Positions 25,660 through 35,888 are shown, counted from the stretch's first letter. The stretch is DNA of 43,282 bases from Acidobacteriaceae bacterium (GCA_027365415.1 DAHXNK010000007.1:1-43282); one strand, 5' to 3'. The notes: generated by a model not told the origin, from the letters alone. Numbers and translations: made by a program.

Positions 25660-25682
25660 GGGAGCCTGAAAATCAGGCTCCC
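25660..25682 (+). terminator. Intrinsic terminator after hsp20
   Basis: GGGAGCCTGA (25660-25669) pairs perfectly with TCAGGCTCCC (25673-25682) around a 3-nt AAA loop. AAATTTCTCTT follows. It separates the hsp20 transcript from clpB, which then needs its own promoter or read-through. Confidence 0.85.
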
Positions 25683-25781
25683 AAATTTCTCTTGCAACCT
25701 AGTAGAGTGAACCTTGTTCGATCTTTGCTTTGGATCCGTCCTCCAAGCCGATGACGGAAAATTTACGCCGGGGGAGTTGCC

Positions 25782-28406
25782 GTGGCTGTTCGCTGGGAAA
25801 AATTAACCGTCAAAGCACAGGAAGCCGTGCAGTCCGCCAACGATCTGGCGACAGAATCGGGCAACCCGGAGCAGCAGCCCGTACATTTGCTGCTGGCTAT
25901 GCTGAACGACAGGGAGGGCATTGTCCCATCCGTTCTCTCCAAGATCGGCGCGTCCACGGAGCAGCTTCGCGCGCGGCTACAACAGGTCATGGAGACGCTT
26001 CCAAAGGTCGTCGGAGCCGCGCATCAGGCGCAGCCCTCAACCGGATTTCTCAAAGTGCTCGATCAGGCCTTTCGCGAGGCGCAGAACTTCAAAGACGAAT
26101 ATGTTTCGACGGAACATCTATTGCTGGCCATCACGCAGGAGAAAAACGATCCGGCGCAACTGGCGTTGGCCGCTGCCGGAGCCACGCATGACACGATTCT
26201 GCGCGCGCTGACGGCGGTGCGAGGATCGCAGCGCGTCACCGATCAAAATCCAGAGGCCAAGTATCAGGCGCTGGAGCGCTATGCGCGCGACCTAACCGAA
26301 TTGGCGCGACGCGGAAAACTCGATCCGGTGATTGGCCGCGATGAGGAGATTCGTCGCGTCATTCAGGTGCTTGCGCGCCGGACGAAAAATAATCCTGTGT
26401 TGATTGGCGAGCCAGGCGTGGGAAAAACCGCCATTGTGGAAGGTCTGGCGCGCCGCGTGGTCTCTGGCGACGTGCCGGAGATTTTGCGCGACAAGCGCGT
26501 GGTCTCGCTCGACTTGGGAGCGATGCTGGCGGGCGCAAAATATCGCGGCGAATTTGAAGATCGCCTGAAAGCGGTTCTAAAAGAAATTGAGGAAGCTGCG
26601 GGCCAGATCATTTTGTTCATCGACGAGCTGCACACGCTGGTCGGGGCCGGAGCTGCAGAGGGAGCCATCGACGCCTCCAACATGTTGAAGCCTGCGCTGG
26701 CGCGTGGAGAACTGCGGGCCATCGGCGCGACCACGCTGAATGAATATCGCAAATACATCGAAAAAGATGCCGCTCTCGAACGACGTTTTCAGATCGTCTA
26801 CGTTGGGGAACCGAACGTCGAGGATACGATTTCCATTTTGCGCGGATTGAAGGATCGTTATGAGGCGCACCACAATGTGCGCATTAAGGATTCGGCCATT
26901 GTTGCGGCGGCGACACTCTCGCATCGTTATATTTCCGACCGCTTTTTGCCGGACAAAGCCATTGATCTGATGGATGAGGCAGCGGCCTCGCTGGCCATCC
27001 AGATTGGCTCCGTGCCAACGGAGATTGATCAGTTGGATCGACGCGCCATGCCGCTCGAAATCGAACGAGCGGCGCTGAAGCGTGAGACGGATAGCAACTC
27101 AAAGGAACGTCGGGACACGGTGGAGCGCGAACTGGCTGCGCTGCGCGAGCAGGCCGGAGCGTTGCGCGCGCGCTGGCAAAAGGAGCGAGAGTCCATCACG
27201 CGCCTGTCGGAATTGAAGAAGAGGATGGAGGCGCTGCGCGTGGAGGCCGACGAGCAGACGCGCCGCAGCAATCTGGAGCGAGTGGCGCAAATTCAATACG
27301 GCGAACTGCCGCGCCTGGAGGAGGAATTGAAGCGGCTGGATGCCGCGCAGGATGGCTCGTCGGGCGCAATGCGCATGTTAAAGGAAGAAGTGGACGAAGA
27401 GGACATTGCGCGCATTGTCAGCAAGTGGACGGGCATCCCCATCTCCAAAATGCTGGAAGGCGAAGTGCAGAAATTGGTGAAAATGGAATCGCGCCTGCGC
27501 GAGCGCGTGGTGGGTCAGGACGACGCGCTCACTGCGGTTGCCAATGCGATTCGTCGTTCCCGCGCTGGATTGAGCGACTCCAAACGCCCCATTGGGTCTT
27601 TTATTTTTCTTGGCCCAACCGGCGTGGGCAAGACGGAGACAGCGCGCGCACTGGCGGAGTTTTTATTTGACGATGAGCAGTCAATGGTACGCATCGACAT
27701 GTCGGAGTACATGGAGAAGCATACTGTCGCTCGATTGATTGGCGCGCCGCCGGGCTATGTGGGCCATGATGAGGGCGGCCAGCTCACCGAGGCCGTGCGT
27801 CGCCGACCTTACTCCGTGGTGTTGTTTGATGAAATCGAAAAGGCGCACCCGGATGTCTTCAACGTGCTGCTGCAGGTGCTGGATGACGGGCGCTTGACCG
27901 ATGCGCGCGGTCGCACCGTGGACTTCAAAAACACCGTGCTGATTATGACCTCGAACCTCGGCGCGCAATTTCTCAATACGGACGCGATCAGCAGCGAGTC
28001 GAGCTTTGCCGCAGCCAGTGAGAATGTTTTGCAACTTTTGCGACAGAGCTTTCGTCCAGAATTTTTGAATCGCGTGGACGATATTGTCATCTTTCATCCG
28101 CTGGAAGAGACGCAACTCAATCACATTCTCGATCTGCGACTGCACGACTTGAATCGCATGTTGGCCGAGCGCCACATTACGGTGGAGTTGACCGAGGCAG
28201 CGCGACGCCAGATATTCCTGACCGGCTTCGACCGCGCCTACGGTGCGCGGCCCTTGAAGCGAGCGATTCAGCGCCTGATTCAGGATCGATTGGCGATGAA
28301 GATTCTCGATGGAGAAATTCTGCACGGCGACCATGTGGCGCTGGATGCCGATCCGCTACATGAATGTTTGCAGGTGCAGGTGAAAGGACGGGTTGTGCCA
28401 GCCTAA
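25782..28406 (+). CDS. clpB: ATP-dependent disaggregase ClpB
   Basis: Hexameric AAA+ chaperone that, with DnaK, threads and rescues aggregated proteins. The protein has 874 residues, close to the usual 860. The N-domain contains the double Clp-N repeat (from [20 protein letters not shown]). The first ATPase has Walker [16 protein letters not shown] and Walker [12 protein letters not shown] coiled-coil middle domain runs about 415-525. The second ATPase has [16 protein letters not shown] and [13 protein letters not shown], followed by the sensor-2 segment [15 protein letters not shown] start at 25782 is preceded by GGGGGAG. Its stop overlaps the stop of prmC on the other strand by 4 bp. The middle domain distinguishes it from ClpA and ClpC. 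Confidence 0.97.
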   Translation: MAVRWEKLTVKAQEAVQSANDLATESGNPEQQPVHLLLAMLNDREGIVPSVLSKIGASTEQLRARLQQVMETLPKVVGAAHQAQPSTGFLKVLDQAFREAQNFKDEYVSTEHLLLAITQEKNDPAQLALAAAGATHDTILRALTAVRGSQRVTDQNPEAKYQALERYARDLTELARRGKLDPVIGRDEEIRRVIQVLARRTKNNPVLIGEPGVGKTAIVEGLARRVVSGDVPEILRDKRVVSLDLGAMLAGAKYRGEFEDRLKAVLKEIEEAAGQIILFIDELHTLVGAGAAEGAIDASNMLKPALARGELRAIGATTLNEYRKYIEKDAALERRFQIVYVGEPNVEDTISILRGLKDRYEAHHNVRIKDSAIVAAATLSHRYISDRFLPDKAIDLMDEAAASLAIQIGSVPTEIDQLDRRAMPLEIERAALKRETDSNSKERRDTVERELAALREQAGALRARWQKERESITRLSELKKRMEALRVEADEQTRRSNLERVAQIQYGELPRLEEELKRLDAAQDGSSGAMRMLKEEVDEEDIARIVSKWTGIPISKMLEGEVQKLVKMESRLRERVVGQDDALTAVANAIRRSRAGLSDSKRPIGSFIFLGPTGVGKTETARALAEFLFDDEQSMVRIDMSEYMEKHTVARLIGAPPGYVGHDEGGQLTEAVRRRPYSVVLFDEIEKAHPDVFNVLLQVLDDGRLTDARGRTVDFKNTVLIMTSNLGAQFLNTDAISSESSFAAASENVLQLLRQSFRPEFLNRVDDIVIFHPLEETQLNHILDLRLHDLNRMLAERHITVELTEAARRQIFLTGFDRAYGARPLKRAIQRLIQDRLAMKILDGEILHGDHVALDADPLHECLQVQVKGRVVPA

Positions 28407-29266
28407 ATCTGCGGCGTTTCATCGAGCTTTTGCGCGCAGGCGATACGCGGGATGCCTTGCAGATCGGGGACAAACGCAATCTGTTGCCATTCGGCAAGCA
28501 GCTTCTCAATTGCGAGATGTTGCATGTGGCCGATTTCCACTATGAGCCATCCGCCGGGAAGCAACACTCGACTGGCCTGCGGAACCAGGCGCTCATGGAT
28601 TTCCAATCCGGTCGCGCCTGCAAAGAGCGCGAGGGATGGTTCAAAGTCGCGCACCTCAGAGGAAAGCGCGGCGCGTTCCATCTCCGAAATATATGGCGGG
28701 TTGGAAACAACAGCATCGAAATTTTCTCGCAGCACGCCATCCAGTAAATCGCTATGCAGCCAGCGAATCCGCTCGGCCACACTGTTCCGCTCGGCGTTTT
28801 TTTGCGCGACTTCCAGCGCGGCCTCACTAATATCGAGAGCCGTAATCCTCGCCTGCGGCAACGCATGGGCCAGAGCGACGGCGATAACCCCGGAGCCAGT
28901 GCCAACATCCACAATGCGCGGCGCGGGATGAGCGCGAAGACGCTCAATAGCGGCCTCTATAAGATGCTCCGTCTCCGGGCGGGGAATCAGAACATCGGGC
29001 GTGACGAAAAATGGCAGCCCCCAAAACTCCTGCTCTCCGGTGATGTGTTGGATGGGCTTGCCGCTGGCTCGCTCGCGCAAATACTCACGATAGACGCGCT
29101 CTTCTTCTGGAAGCAAGATGCGTTCTGGCTGGGCAAGAAGCTGCGCGCGCGCGCATTGCAGCGCGTGCAGCAGTAGCAGCGTCGCATCGGCGCGACTGCG
29201 CTGTTGCAGGTCAGGATTGCGACCGAGCCACGCAACGCCGAGTTCCCGCGCCTCTGTAACTGTCAT
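28403..29266 (-). CDS. prmC: Peptide chain release factor N5-glutamine methyltransferase
   Basis: SAM-dependent enzyme that methylates the Gln of the GGQ motif in release factors, boosting peptide release. The 287-residue length is normal. The N-terminal helical domain (1-95) docks the release factor. The Rossmann domain begins at [20 protein letters not shown]. The catalytic SNPPYI motif binds the glutamine side chain. It lies 34 bp downstream of prfA, its substrate gene, in the classical order. Its 3' end overlaps that of clpB. The supporting context makes PrmC clearly preferable to PrmB. Confidence 0.96.
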   Translation of the reverse strand: MTVTEARELGVAWLGRNPDLQQRSRADATLLLLHALQCARAQLLAQPERILLPEEERVYREYLRERASGKPIQHITGEQEFWGLPFFVTPDVLIPRPETEHLIEAAIERLRAHPAPRIVDVGTGSGVIAVALAHALPQARITALDISEAALEVAQKNAERNSVAERIRWLHSDLLDGVLRENFDAVVSNPPYISEMERAALSSEVRDFEPSLALFAGATGLEIHERLVPQASRVLLPGGWLIVEIGHMQHLAIEKLLAEWQQIAFVPDLQGIPRIACAQKLDETPQI

Positions 29267-29300
29267 GGTTGCAAATTCAAGGTTGCCTATTCCGAATGCG

Positions 29301-30377
29301 TTAGCCCGCTGCTTCTGACTCAGCCTTCATGCGCTCAGCCTGGTCGTGAGCGATCAGCGCGTCCACAACCGATTGCAGTTTGCCCTCCATTACCTCGGAG
29401 AGTTGATGCAGCGTCAGGCCGATGCGATGATCCGTCAGCCGATTCTGCGGAAAATTGTAGGTGCGAATTTTCTCGCTCCGATCCCCGGAGCCGACCATCT
29501 GCTTGCGCTCTTTGGCCAGCGCCTGGTGCTGTTTTTCCATTTCGACTTCATAGAGCCGTGAACGCAGCACGCGCATAGCCTTTTCGCGGTTCTTGATCTG
29601 CGATTTTTCATCCTGGCAACTGACGACTGTGTTGGTTGGAATGTGCGTGATGCGAATCGCGGAGTACGTTGTATTGACGGATTGGCCGCCGGGGCCGGAG
29701 GAGCAGAAGGTATCGACGCGAATATCTTTGGCTTCAATTTTGATATCGACATCTTCGGCCTCTGGCAGCACGGCGATGGTAATGGCCGAGGTATGCACGC
29801 GGCCCTGGGTTTCCGTTGCGGGAACGCGCTGCACGCGATGCACGCCGCCCTCGTACTTCAACTGCGAAAAGACCCGGTCGCCTTCGATAATGGCGATAAC
29901 TTCCTTCAGTCCGCCGATGCCGGACTCTGACGCAGAGAGCACCTCGACACGCCAGTGATGCAACTCCGCAAAGCGTGTGTACATGCGATAAATCTCCGCC
30001 GCGAAGAGCGAAGCCTCATCGCCGCCCGTGCCAGCACGAATCTCCAGCACAACGTTTTTATCGTCGTTGGGGTCTTTGGGTAGCAGCAGCAGTTTGAGAT
30101 GTTCTTCCGCCGCAGGAAGCTGCGCCTGCAACTGCTCCAACTCCTCGGTGGCCATTTGGCGCAGGTCTGCATCCTGCTCGTGCAGCATGGCTTTGGCATC
30201 CTGAATGCCCTGCTCGACGCGCTTGTATTCGCGATAGGCTTCGACAAGGATTCCCAGATCGCGATGCTGCTTGGCCAGCTTTTGATATTGCTGGTGATCC
30301 TGGATGACGGCAGGATCGGCCAATTGACGGGAGATATCCTCGTATCGCTCGGTGACTTGGATGAGACGCTCAAACAT
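29301..30377 (-). CDS. prfA: Peptide chain release factor 1
   Basis: Recognises UAA and UAG stop codons and triggers hydrolysis of peptidyl-tRNA. The protein has 358 residues. The catalytic GGQ lies in [17 protein letters not shown]. The codon-recognition tripeptide Pro-Ala-Thr lies in [13 protein letters not shown]. The RF1 domain-2 segment [15 protein letters not shown] is intact. The ATG at 30377 (MFERL) is chosen because homologues begin there; the frame is open to 30434, adding 19 non-family residues. It is the first gene of a prfA-prmC pair. No rpmE is found upstream; that gap carries a promoter-like pair and a dispersed repeat. Confidence 0.97.
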   Translation of the reverse strand: MFERLIQVTERYEDISRQLADPAVIQDHQQYQKLAKQHRDLGILVEAYREYKRVEQGIQDAKAMLHEQDADLRQMATEELEQLQAQLPAAEEHLKLLLLPKDPNDDKNVVLEIRAGTGGDEASLFAAEIYRMYTRFAELHHWRVEVLSASESGIGGLKEVIAIIEGDRVFSQLKYEGGVHRVQRVPATETQGRVHTSAITIAVLPEAEDVDIKIEAKDIRVDTFCSSGPGGQSVNTTYSAIRITHIPTNTVVSCQDEKSQIKNREKAMRVLRSRLYEVEMEKQHQALAKERKQMVGSGDRSEKIRTYNFPQNRLTDHRIGLTLHQLSEVMEGKLQSVVDALIAHDQAERMKAESEAAG

Positions 30378-30521
30378 TTTATTTTCTCTGGAGTATCCGA
30401 ATCTTGAAATGGAGAAATGGGCCAAACAGCCCACAGGGCGAAGCGGCGAGCAGCGCTAATACAGCGCTGCAAACATGACGCGGATGGAGATGCCGATGCG
30501 CATGGAAAAGATCCTGAAATG

Positions 30522-30548
30522 ATTTTAGCGCAGACGCACGGCAGGCAA
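30522..30548 (-). promoter_or_regulatory. Putative prfA promoter
   Basis: On the minus strand, TTGCCT (30548-30543) is followed 15 bp later by TAAAAT (30527-30522). The -10 is about 145 bp before the prfA ATG. Spacing is short of the optimum, so support is moderate. The rest of 30378-30559 shows no gene. Confidence 0.35.
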
Positions 30549-30559
30549 AGAAACTTTAG

Positions 30560-30657
30560 GGAACCGCTGCACAAGTTCTTATTGCGAGACCGCATTTCCT
30601 CAGGGGCTGAAGCCCGCGTTGATTATGCTGCGTTTGCGGCGCGGCTAAAGCCGCGCC
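30560..30657. repeat. Dispersed repeat with two GGC-rich hairpins
   Basis: The left part (30560-30597, starting GGAACCGCTGCACAAGTTCT) matches 30 of 38 positions of a copy at 37637-37675. The right part contains hairpin GGGCT-GA-AGCCC (30604-30615) and the stronger GGCGCGGCT-AA-AGCCGCGCC (30638-30657). The paired GGGGCTGAAGCCC and GCGCGGCTAAAGCCGCGC modules resemble intergenic repeats familiar from Acidobacteriota genomes (recollection, not searched). It lies downstream of the cation diffusion facilitator and could terminate it. Confidence 0.6.
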
Positions 30658-30688
30658 CCTTCAAAAGGAAGACGCGTGCAGAGCTTCC

Positions 30689-31630
30689 TTAGTGGGCGTG
30701 GTCGGGATGGGGATGGGGAAAAGATTCTTCCACGGGCAGGCATCCCTGCGCTGCGGCGCACTCGGCCCCCTCAAGGTTTTCAAACTGTATGGTCGTATGC
30801 AGAATGCGAAAGTGACCGCGCAACTCCTGGTTGATCTGCTCCAGAATGCGGCCACTCTCCGAGGGCGGAATATCGGGAATCGTGACATGGCAGGAGAGCG
30901 CGTGCAGGTTGGAGCCGAGACTCCAGACATGCAGATCGTGAACGCTGCACACTCCACTAACCTGCTGCATGGTTCGGCGCACATCGGCCAGTGACAATCC
31001 ATGCGGCGTTCCTTCGAGCAGAATGTTCAGCGTTTCCCGGACGATGGATAGCGAAGACCAGAAGACCATCGCCGCAATGACGAGCGAAAGGGCAGGATCC
31101 ACCCACTGACGGCCTGTAAAGAAAATGACCGCGCCACCGACGATGACCGCAGCGGTGGAGAGCGTGTCGCCCAGCATGTGGAGCAATGCGCTGCGCGTAT
31201 TCACGTCCTGGCTGACACGCGCCAGCATCAGAGCTAGAGCGCCATTCATGCAGACGCCAACGGCGGCAACCATCATCATCATCCGCGAGGCAACCGGAAC
31301 GGGCGTGACCAGTCGCTCCAGCGCCGCGATGGCAATCCAGAGGGCAATCCCCATCAGCGTGCCTGCATTGACGAAGGCCGCCAGAACCCCGGCGCGCTGA
31401 TAGCCGTAGGTTTTTCTGTCGCTGGCCGGACGCGATTGCAGATACACCGCAACCGAGGAGAGCAGCAGCGCAAGAAAATCCGAGGCATTGTGCCCCGCCT
31501 CTGAGATCAACGCCAAACTGCGCGCGTGCAGCCCGGCAAACAGCGTGAGCAGGATGTAGGCAAAGGTCAGGATGAGGGAAATACGCAACACTCGCTGCAT
31601 CTGTCGCGTGGCTGGGCCGTGTACATGCAC
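30689..31630 (-). CDS. Cation diffusion facilitator family transporter
   Basis: Inner-membrane antiporter that expels divalent metal ions such as Zn2+, Cd2+ or Co2+ in exchange for protons. The 313-residue protein has six hydrophobic segments. The tetrahedral metal site is complete: His47 and Asp51 in HNASD of span 2, His151 and Asp155 in HMLGD of span 5. The HxxxD-HxxxD pattern favours zinc or cadmium over manganese. The C-terminal cytosolic domain contains VHDLHVWSLGSNLHALSCH. The N-terminus (MHVHG) and the tail (HPHPDHAH) are His-rich and may bind metal. The gene stands alone. No metal-responsive regulator lies nearby. Confidence 0.93.
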   Translation of the reverse strand: MHVHGPATRQMQRVLRISLILTFAYILLTLFAGLHARSLALISEAGHNASDFLALLLSSVAVYLQSRPASDRKTYGYQRAGVLAAFVNAGTLMGIALWIAIAALERLVTPVPVASRMMMMVAAVGVCMNGALALMLARVSQDVNTRSALLHMLGDTLSTAAVIVGGAVIFFTGRQWVDPALSLVIAAMVFWSSLSIVRETLNILLEGTPHGLSLADVRRTMQQVSGVCSVHDLHVWSLGSNLHALSCHVTIPDIPPSESGRILEQINQELRGHFRILHTTIQFENLEGAECAAAQGCLPVEESFPHPHPDHAH

Positions 31631-31723
31631 GTTCTCAGTCTACCGATGCGCGATTGTCGCTGACAAACGAATTTCTCGTGGACGCTTTGTTGGCCGGATT
31701 TGTAAAAATCGGATCACGCGCGA

Positions 31724-32128
31724 TCAGCAGCTATGGAGTCCGCTCCACGTCTCCGCGACCACAATGCTGTTGGCCGGATTTTGCGTGTCGTAGCGCACGG
31801 AGGCGGGTTTGCCAAGGCAGGAGATGTCGATGGCAAGCTGTGCGTGCAGATGGGTCACATCCTGCCCGCTCTCATAGGCGACTCCGGCAATCTGATATTG
31901 ATATTGCAGAATGCGGCGACCCTCTGGCGACTGCGGCTCTGTCAGATCCAGAATGGTGCCGTCGATGATGCGCCCATGCTGGACGAGATATTGCCTGCGC
32001 AGTCGCTCCATCTCATCGGGAGATTTTCTGCGACGGAGCAGCAACCACAGCGTTAGGGCGAGGAGCGCCGCCAGAGCCGCGAAGAAAGAACCATAGAAGG
32101 CAAAATCGTGAAAGTTCAGCTTGGACAT
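31724..32128 (-). CDS. Small membrane-anchored protein, DUF3592-like
   Basis: A 134-residue protein of unknown function. One membrane segment lies near residues 8-30 (FYGSFFAALAALLALTLWLL). RRRK follows on the cytoplasmic side. A compact domain then contains DGTILDLTEPQSPEG, YQYQIAGVAYESGQDV and the closing GKPASVRYDTQNPANSIV. This last segment is the feature that recalls DUF3592 proteins. The ATG at 32128 is chosen because the membrane segment begins right after; the frame is open to 32254, adding 42 residues unlike the family. It is divergent from hslV. Confidence 0.75.
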   Translation of the reverse strand: MSKLNFHDFAFYGSFFAALAALLALTLWLLLRRRKSPDEMERLRRQYLVQHGRIIDGTILDLTEPQSPEGRRILQYQYQIAGVAYESGQDVTHLHAQLAIDISCLGKPASVRYDTQNPANSIVVAETWSGLHSC

Positions 32129-32238
32129 ACGAGCGCCTATCTTATATTGCAGGCTATCTGGAGCATAGCCGATTTTCTGGCGCGCATGGTTATCCTGGAG
32201 CGAATTTTCCGGCGCAGCAACCGTCACCAAAACAGAAC

Positions 32239-32265
32239 TTGATGCAGAATCCAATGCGATATACT
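32239..32265 (+). promoter_or_regulatory. Putative hslV-hslU promoter
   Basis: TTGATG (32239-32244) and TATACT (32260-32265) are separated by 15 bp. Transcription would begin near 32272, right at the GTG (32274) and ATG (32277) that open the hslV frame. The mRNA would then be leaderless, or translation starts further in. Confidence 0.4.
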
Positions 32266-32273
32266 GATGTTCC

Positions 32274-32918
32274 GTGATGAATAACGATTTTTTGCGCCCC
32301 AGTATACGTTATGGCTCCCGTACAGGCGCGCCATCCCTAGGCAAATCCGCAGGCGCATCCGATCCGCAGGCGCGCTCCTCCGCCACGCCACGCATTCGCT
32401 CCACGACGGTGCTTTGCGTGCGGCGCAACGGGCGCGTGGTAATGGCTGCTGATGGGCAGGTAACGCTGGGCGAAAGCGTCATTAAGCATTCGGCAAAGAA
32501 AATTCGGCGCTTGTATCAGGAGAAGGTTCTGGCAGGATTTGCCGGTTCCACCGCCGATGCTTTTTCCTTGTTTGGTCGGTTTGAATCGAAGCTGGAACAG
32601 TATGCGGGCAATCTTGGCCGTGCTGCTGTGGAGTTGGCCAAAGACTGGCGAACGGACAAGATGCTGCGCAATCTGGAAGCTCTGCTGGTGGTCGCCGATC
32701 CCAGCCAAACCTATCTGTTGAGCGGGTCGGGCGACGTGATTGAACCCGATGAGGGCATTGCAGCCATTGGCAGCGGTGGGTCGTATGCGCTGGCTGCGGC
32801 GCGCGCGCTGATGGAAAATACCGAGCTTTCTGCACGCGAAATCGCGGAGAAATCCCTGCGCATTGCCGGACAAATCTGTATTTTTACCAACGACCACATT
32901 ACGATTGAAGAGCTTTAG
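32274..32918 (+). CDS. hslV: ATP-dependent protease subunit HslV with long N-terminal extension
   Basis: Proteasome-like threonine protease that forms the proteolytic core of HslUV. The mature part begins at [20 protein letters not shown], where Thr44 aligns with the nucleophile Thr1 of E. coli HslV. GQVTLG and the conserved [20 protein letters not shown] follow. The frame has GTG at 32274, ATG at 32277 and TTG at 32292, but no ATG, GTG or TTG nearer Thr44. The product therefore has an extension of about 37-43 residues, Ser/Ala/Arg-rich, where E. coli has only Met. Thr44 must be exposed by processing unless a rare start (ATT at 32394) is used. hslU follows after 48 bp. Confidence 0.93.
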   Translation: MMNNDFLRPSIRYGSRTGAPSLGKSAGASDPQARSSATPRIRSTTVLCVRRNGRVVMAADGQVTLGESVIKHSAKKIRRLYQEKVLAGFAGSTADAFSLFGRFESKLEQYAGNLGRAAVELAKDWRTDKMLRNLEALLVVADPSQTYLLSGSGDVIEPDEGIAAIGSGGSYALAAARALMENTELSAREIAEKSLRIAGQICIFTNDHITIEEL

Positions 32919-32966
32919 GCCGATCCATCGGTACGCGGCACGCACGGCGAACGCCAAGGAGCATAG

Positions 32967-34556
32967 ATGGCCATTTTTCTTCCGGGAATCGACGACGACC
33001 AGGAGCTTGCGCTCGACGAGATGACTCCGCGCGAGATCGTTGCCGAACTCGACAAGCACGTCATCGGGCAACATGCAGCGAAACGCGCCGTGGCCATCGC
33101 GCTGCGCAATCGCATGAGACGCCAGAAGCTAACGCCGGAGCTGGCCGATGACATCATGCCCAAAAACATCATCATGATTGGGCCAACCGGCGTGGGCAAG
33201 ACCGAGATTGCGCGACGTCTGGCCAAGTTGACCAACTCCCCATTTTTGAAGGTGGAAGCATCGAAATTTACTGAGGTCGGCTACGTCGGGCGTGATGTGG
33301 AGTCGATGATCCGCGATCTGGTGGAGATTTCCATCGACATGCTGCGCGAAGAAAAACTGGGCGAGGTGGAAGACAAGGCGGAGTTGAATGCCGAGGAGCG
33401 CCTGCTCGATCTGTTGCTTCCTCCGGTGAATGCGCCCGCAGCGGGGGGAGTGCCCGCAGCGCTAGGCCCGACGGTGGTGCCCTCGCCCAGTGAAGCGGCG
33501 GACAATACACTGCTGTTTCCATCTCCGGTGGCATCGCAGTCCTCGGATTCGCAGCAGCGCACGCGGGAAAAATTGCGCCAGCAGTTTCGCGAGGGCAAGC
33601 TCGACGACCGCATGGTGGAGATCGACGTGCGCGAACGCAATATGCCGTCGTTTGAAGTCATCTCCAACCAGGGGGTTGAGGAGATGGATATCAACCTAAA
33701 GGACATTTTGCCCAACCTCTTTGGCCAGCGCACAAAGAAGCGCAAGATGAAGGTGAACGAGGCCTTTGAATATCTGGTGCAGGAGGAAGAGCAGCGGCTG
33801 ATCGACATGGATCAGGTGACGCGCATGGCCGTTGAGCGCGTGGAGAACTCTGGCATCATCTTTCTGGATGAGATTGACAAAATTGCCGGACGCGAGGGCG
33901 GCCACGGGCCGGATGTCTCCCGCGAGGGCGTGCAGCGCGACATTCTTCCCATCGTCGAAGGCACCACGGTGAACACGCGCTATGGCATGGTGCGCACAGA
34001 TCACATCCTGTTTATTGCCGCCGGGGCCTTCCATGTTTCCAAGCCCAGCGATTTGATCCCAGAGCTGCAGGGACGTTTTCCCATTCGCGTGGAGTTGCAA
34101 TCGCTGACGGTTGGGGATTTTGTTCGCATCCTGACCGAGCCAAAATCGTCGCTGGTGAAGCAATATACGGCGCTACTGGAAACCGAAGGACTGAAGCTGG
34201 AATTTACGGTCGAAGCGCTGGAGGAGATTGCCAACTTCGCCTTCCGCGTCAACGAATCGACGGAGAACATTGGCGCGCGCCGCCTGCACACCATCATGGA
34301 GCGCGTGTTGGATGAGATCAGCTTTGAAGCTCCCGACCTCTGCAAGCCCAACAAGGGATCTGGCAGCGCAGGTCACGCCGCAGGCGGTGAATTGCTCAGT
34401 CTAGCCGCCAACGCGGAGATTCCCAGCACGCTTCCAGTAACAGAACGCGACGGCCCGAATGGCAAAGAAATGCTGGCGCGGATCGACCCGGAGTATGTCC
34501 GCAAGCAGGTCGCCTCGATTGTGAAGGATCACGATCTGGCGCGATATATTTTGTAG
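32967..34556 (+). CDS. hslU: ATPase subunit HslU
   Basis: AAA+ unfoldase ring that feeds substrates to HslV. Walker [17 protein letters not shown], the pore-loop GYVGRDVE and Walker [13 protein letters not shown] are intact. The C-terminal end ([10 protein letters not shown]) matches the HslU tail that inserts into HslV. The protein has 529 residues against 443 in E. coli. Extra sequence lies in the intermediate domain near 150-200 (Ala/Pro/Ser-rich, including [20 protein letters not shown]) and before the C-terminus near 455-495 ([20 protein letters not shown]). Both look disordered. AAGGAG sits 5 nt before the ATG. It is cotranscribed with hslV by spacing. Confidence 0.96.
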   Translation: MAIFLPGIDDDQELALDEMTPREIVAELDKHVIGQHAAKRAVAIALRNRMRRQKLTPELADDIMPKNIIMIGPTGVGKTEIARRLAKLTNSPFLKVEASKFTEVGYVGRDVESMIRDLVEISIDMLREEKLGEVEDKAELNAEERLLDLLLPPVNAPAAGGVPAALGPTVVPSPSEAADNTLLFPSPVASQSSDSQQRTREKLRQQFREGKLDDRMVEIDVRERNMPSFEVISNQGVEEMDINLKDILPNLFGQRTKKRKMKVNEAFEYLVQEEEQRLIDMDQVTRMAVERVENSGIIFLDEIDKIAGREGGHGPDVSREGVQRDILPIVEGTTVNTRYGMVRTDHILFIAAGAFHVSKPSDLIPELQGRFPIRVELQSLTVGDFVRILTEPKSSLVKQYTALLETEGLKLEFTVEALEEIANFAFRVNESTENIGARRLHTIMERVLDEISFEAPDLCKPNKGSGSAGHAAGGELLSLAANAEIPSTLPVTERDGPNGKEMLARIDPEYVRKQVASIVKDHDLARYIL

Positions 34557-34610
34557 CCAGATACTACGGACGACTCTCGCAAGCCTTGGCAGGTATTCAT
34601 TCTTTCGTCT

Positions 34611-34671
34611 TCGCTGGCCGGGTACTTGCTCAACCCTTCAAACTTCGCAACCTAAGTTCATAACAGGTTCT
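34611..34671 (+). repeat. Left copy of the inverted repeat flanking folP
   Basis: This 61-bp stretch, beginning TCGCTGGCCGGGTACTTGCT, matches the reverse complement of 35631-35691 at 53 of 61 positions. The core ACTTGCTCAACCCTTCAAACT is unbroken. It ends 11 bp before the folP ATG, so it occupies the leader and promoter region. The 34557-34610 stretch shows nothing else. Confidence 0.8.
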
Positions 34672-34682
34672 AAAATCGGACT

Positions 34683-35627
34683 ATGGCTATCGCTCCACGC
34701 CCCGTCTTCGACTGGAAGCTGCGGACTCGTTCGCTCAAATTGGGCACGCGAACGCGCATCGTGGGCGTGCTGAACGTAACGCCGGACTCCTTCTCCGATG
34801 GAGGCCAGTTTTTTGCCCTTGACCGCGCCCTTGAGCAAGCACATCGTCTGCTCAATGAAGGCGCGGACATTCTGGATATTGGAGGAGAATCGACGCGGCC
34901 TGGGGAGCGTCCGCAGGTTTCCGCGCAGCAGGAGATCGACCGCGTGCTGCCGGTGATCGAAGCGGTGCTGCGGCAGTGGCCCGATGCGATGCTTTCCATC
35001 GACACCTACAAGGCGCAAACGGCGCAGGTCGCCATCGGCGCTGGCGCGGAGATTGTCAACGATATCAGCGGATTTTTGTGGAGTGAGACAATGGCCGCCA
35101 CCTGCGCATCTCTCCGCTGTGGCGTGCTGCTGATGCACACACGCGGGCATCCGCAGGAATGGAGCGCGCAGCCTCCAATTCCTCTAGGCGAAGCGCTGCT
35201 GATGGTGAAGCGAGAACTGGCGGAGAGGGCGCAGGCAGCACTTGCTGCTGGTATTGCGCGCGAACGCATCGTACTGGATCCGGGCCTGGGATTCGGCAAG
35301 GCGTTGGATGAAAACTATCCGTTGCTGGCAAATTTTGAGCAATTTCACGCGTTGGGTTATCCGTTGTTGGTGGGAGCTTCGCGCAAATCGTTCCTGATGC
35401 ACACGATTACTTCGCGATGTGGCAAGGATGTCTTTGTCACGCCCAGTGCGACGCTGGCCGCGCACACAGCGGCCATTCTTGCGGGAGTACATCTGATCCG
35501 CGTCCACGATGTCGCCGCTGGTCGCGAGGCCGCCGCTATTGCCGATGCGATCCGCGAGGCCGCCACTTGCGCCGCCGCAGAAAAAGAGGGCCATTCTGAG
35601 CCGAGTGCCCCAAGCTCACGGAGCTAG
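34683..35627 (+). CDS. folP: Dihydropteroate synthase
   Basis: Condenses 6-hydroxymethyl-dihydropterin diphosphate with p-aminobenzoate in folate synthesis; it is the target of sulfonamides. The 314-residue protein has a TIM-barrel. The pyrophosphate-binding loop 1 is IVGVLNVTPDSFSDGG, and loop 2 is ILDIGGESTRPG. MLSIDTYKAQ, EIVNDISG, LDPGLGFGK, VGASRKSF and the final IRVHDVAAG follow. The C-terminus has an extra Ala/Glu-rich tail (AAEKEGHSEPSAPSSRS) beyond the catalytic fold. An inverted repeat lies on both sides of the gene. It follows hslU by 126 bp and is probably transcribed separately. Confidence 0.96.
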   Translation: MAIAPRPVFDWKLRTRSLKLGTRTRIVGVLNVTPDSFSDGGQFFALDRALEQAHRLLNEGADILDIGGESTRPGERPQVSAQQEIDRVLPVIEAVLRQWPDAMLSIDTYKAQTAQVAIGAGAEIVNDISGFLWSETMAATCASLRCGVLLMHTRGHPQEWSAQPPIPLGEALLMVKRELAERAQAALAAGIARERIVLDPGLGFGKALDENYPLLANFEQFHALGYPLLVGASRKSFLMHTITSRCGKDVFVTPSATLAAHTAAILAGVHLIRVHDVAAGREAAAIADAIREAATCAAAEKEGHSEPSAPSSRS

Positions 35628-35630
35628 CCT

Positions 35631-35691
35631 GGAACTTGTTATGAACGTGGGTTGGGGAGTTTGAAGGGTTGAGCAAGTATGCGGCCAGCGA
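35631..35691 (-). repeat. Right copy of the inverted repeat flanking folP
   Basis: This is the reverse-oriented partner of 34611-34671, starting 3 bp after the folP stop. The 8 mismatches are scattered. The following 35692-35888 stretch shows no supported gene. An open frame there reads antisense through the tRNA and is not convincing. Confidence 0.8.
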
Positions 35692-35888
35692 GGGCACAAG
35701 AACGCAGGCCTGCCACGAACACCCACTCCTCATCGCTTACACCATTCGGATACCTAGTCGGATATTGCTTCTCCACCGATGCCCACGCGCAACACTTTAC
35801 CGACGAAGAACGCGACACAGAATCCCGCAATGACTCCTTCGGATCCAGACACTACGGCAACCTGTGGGAAAAAGTCGCCAGAAAAATT

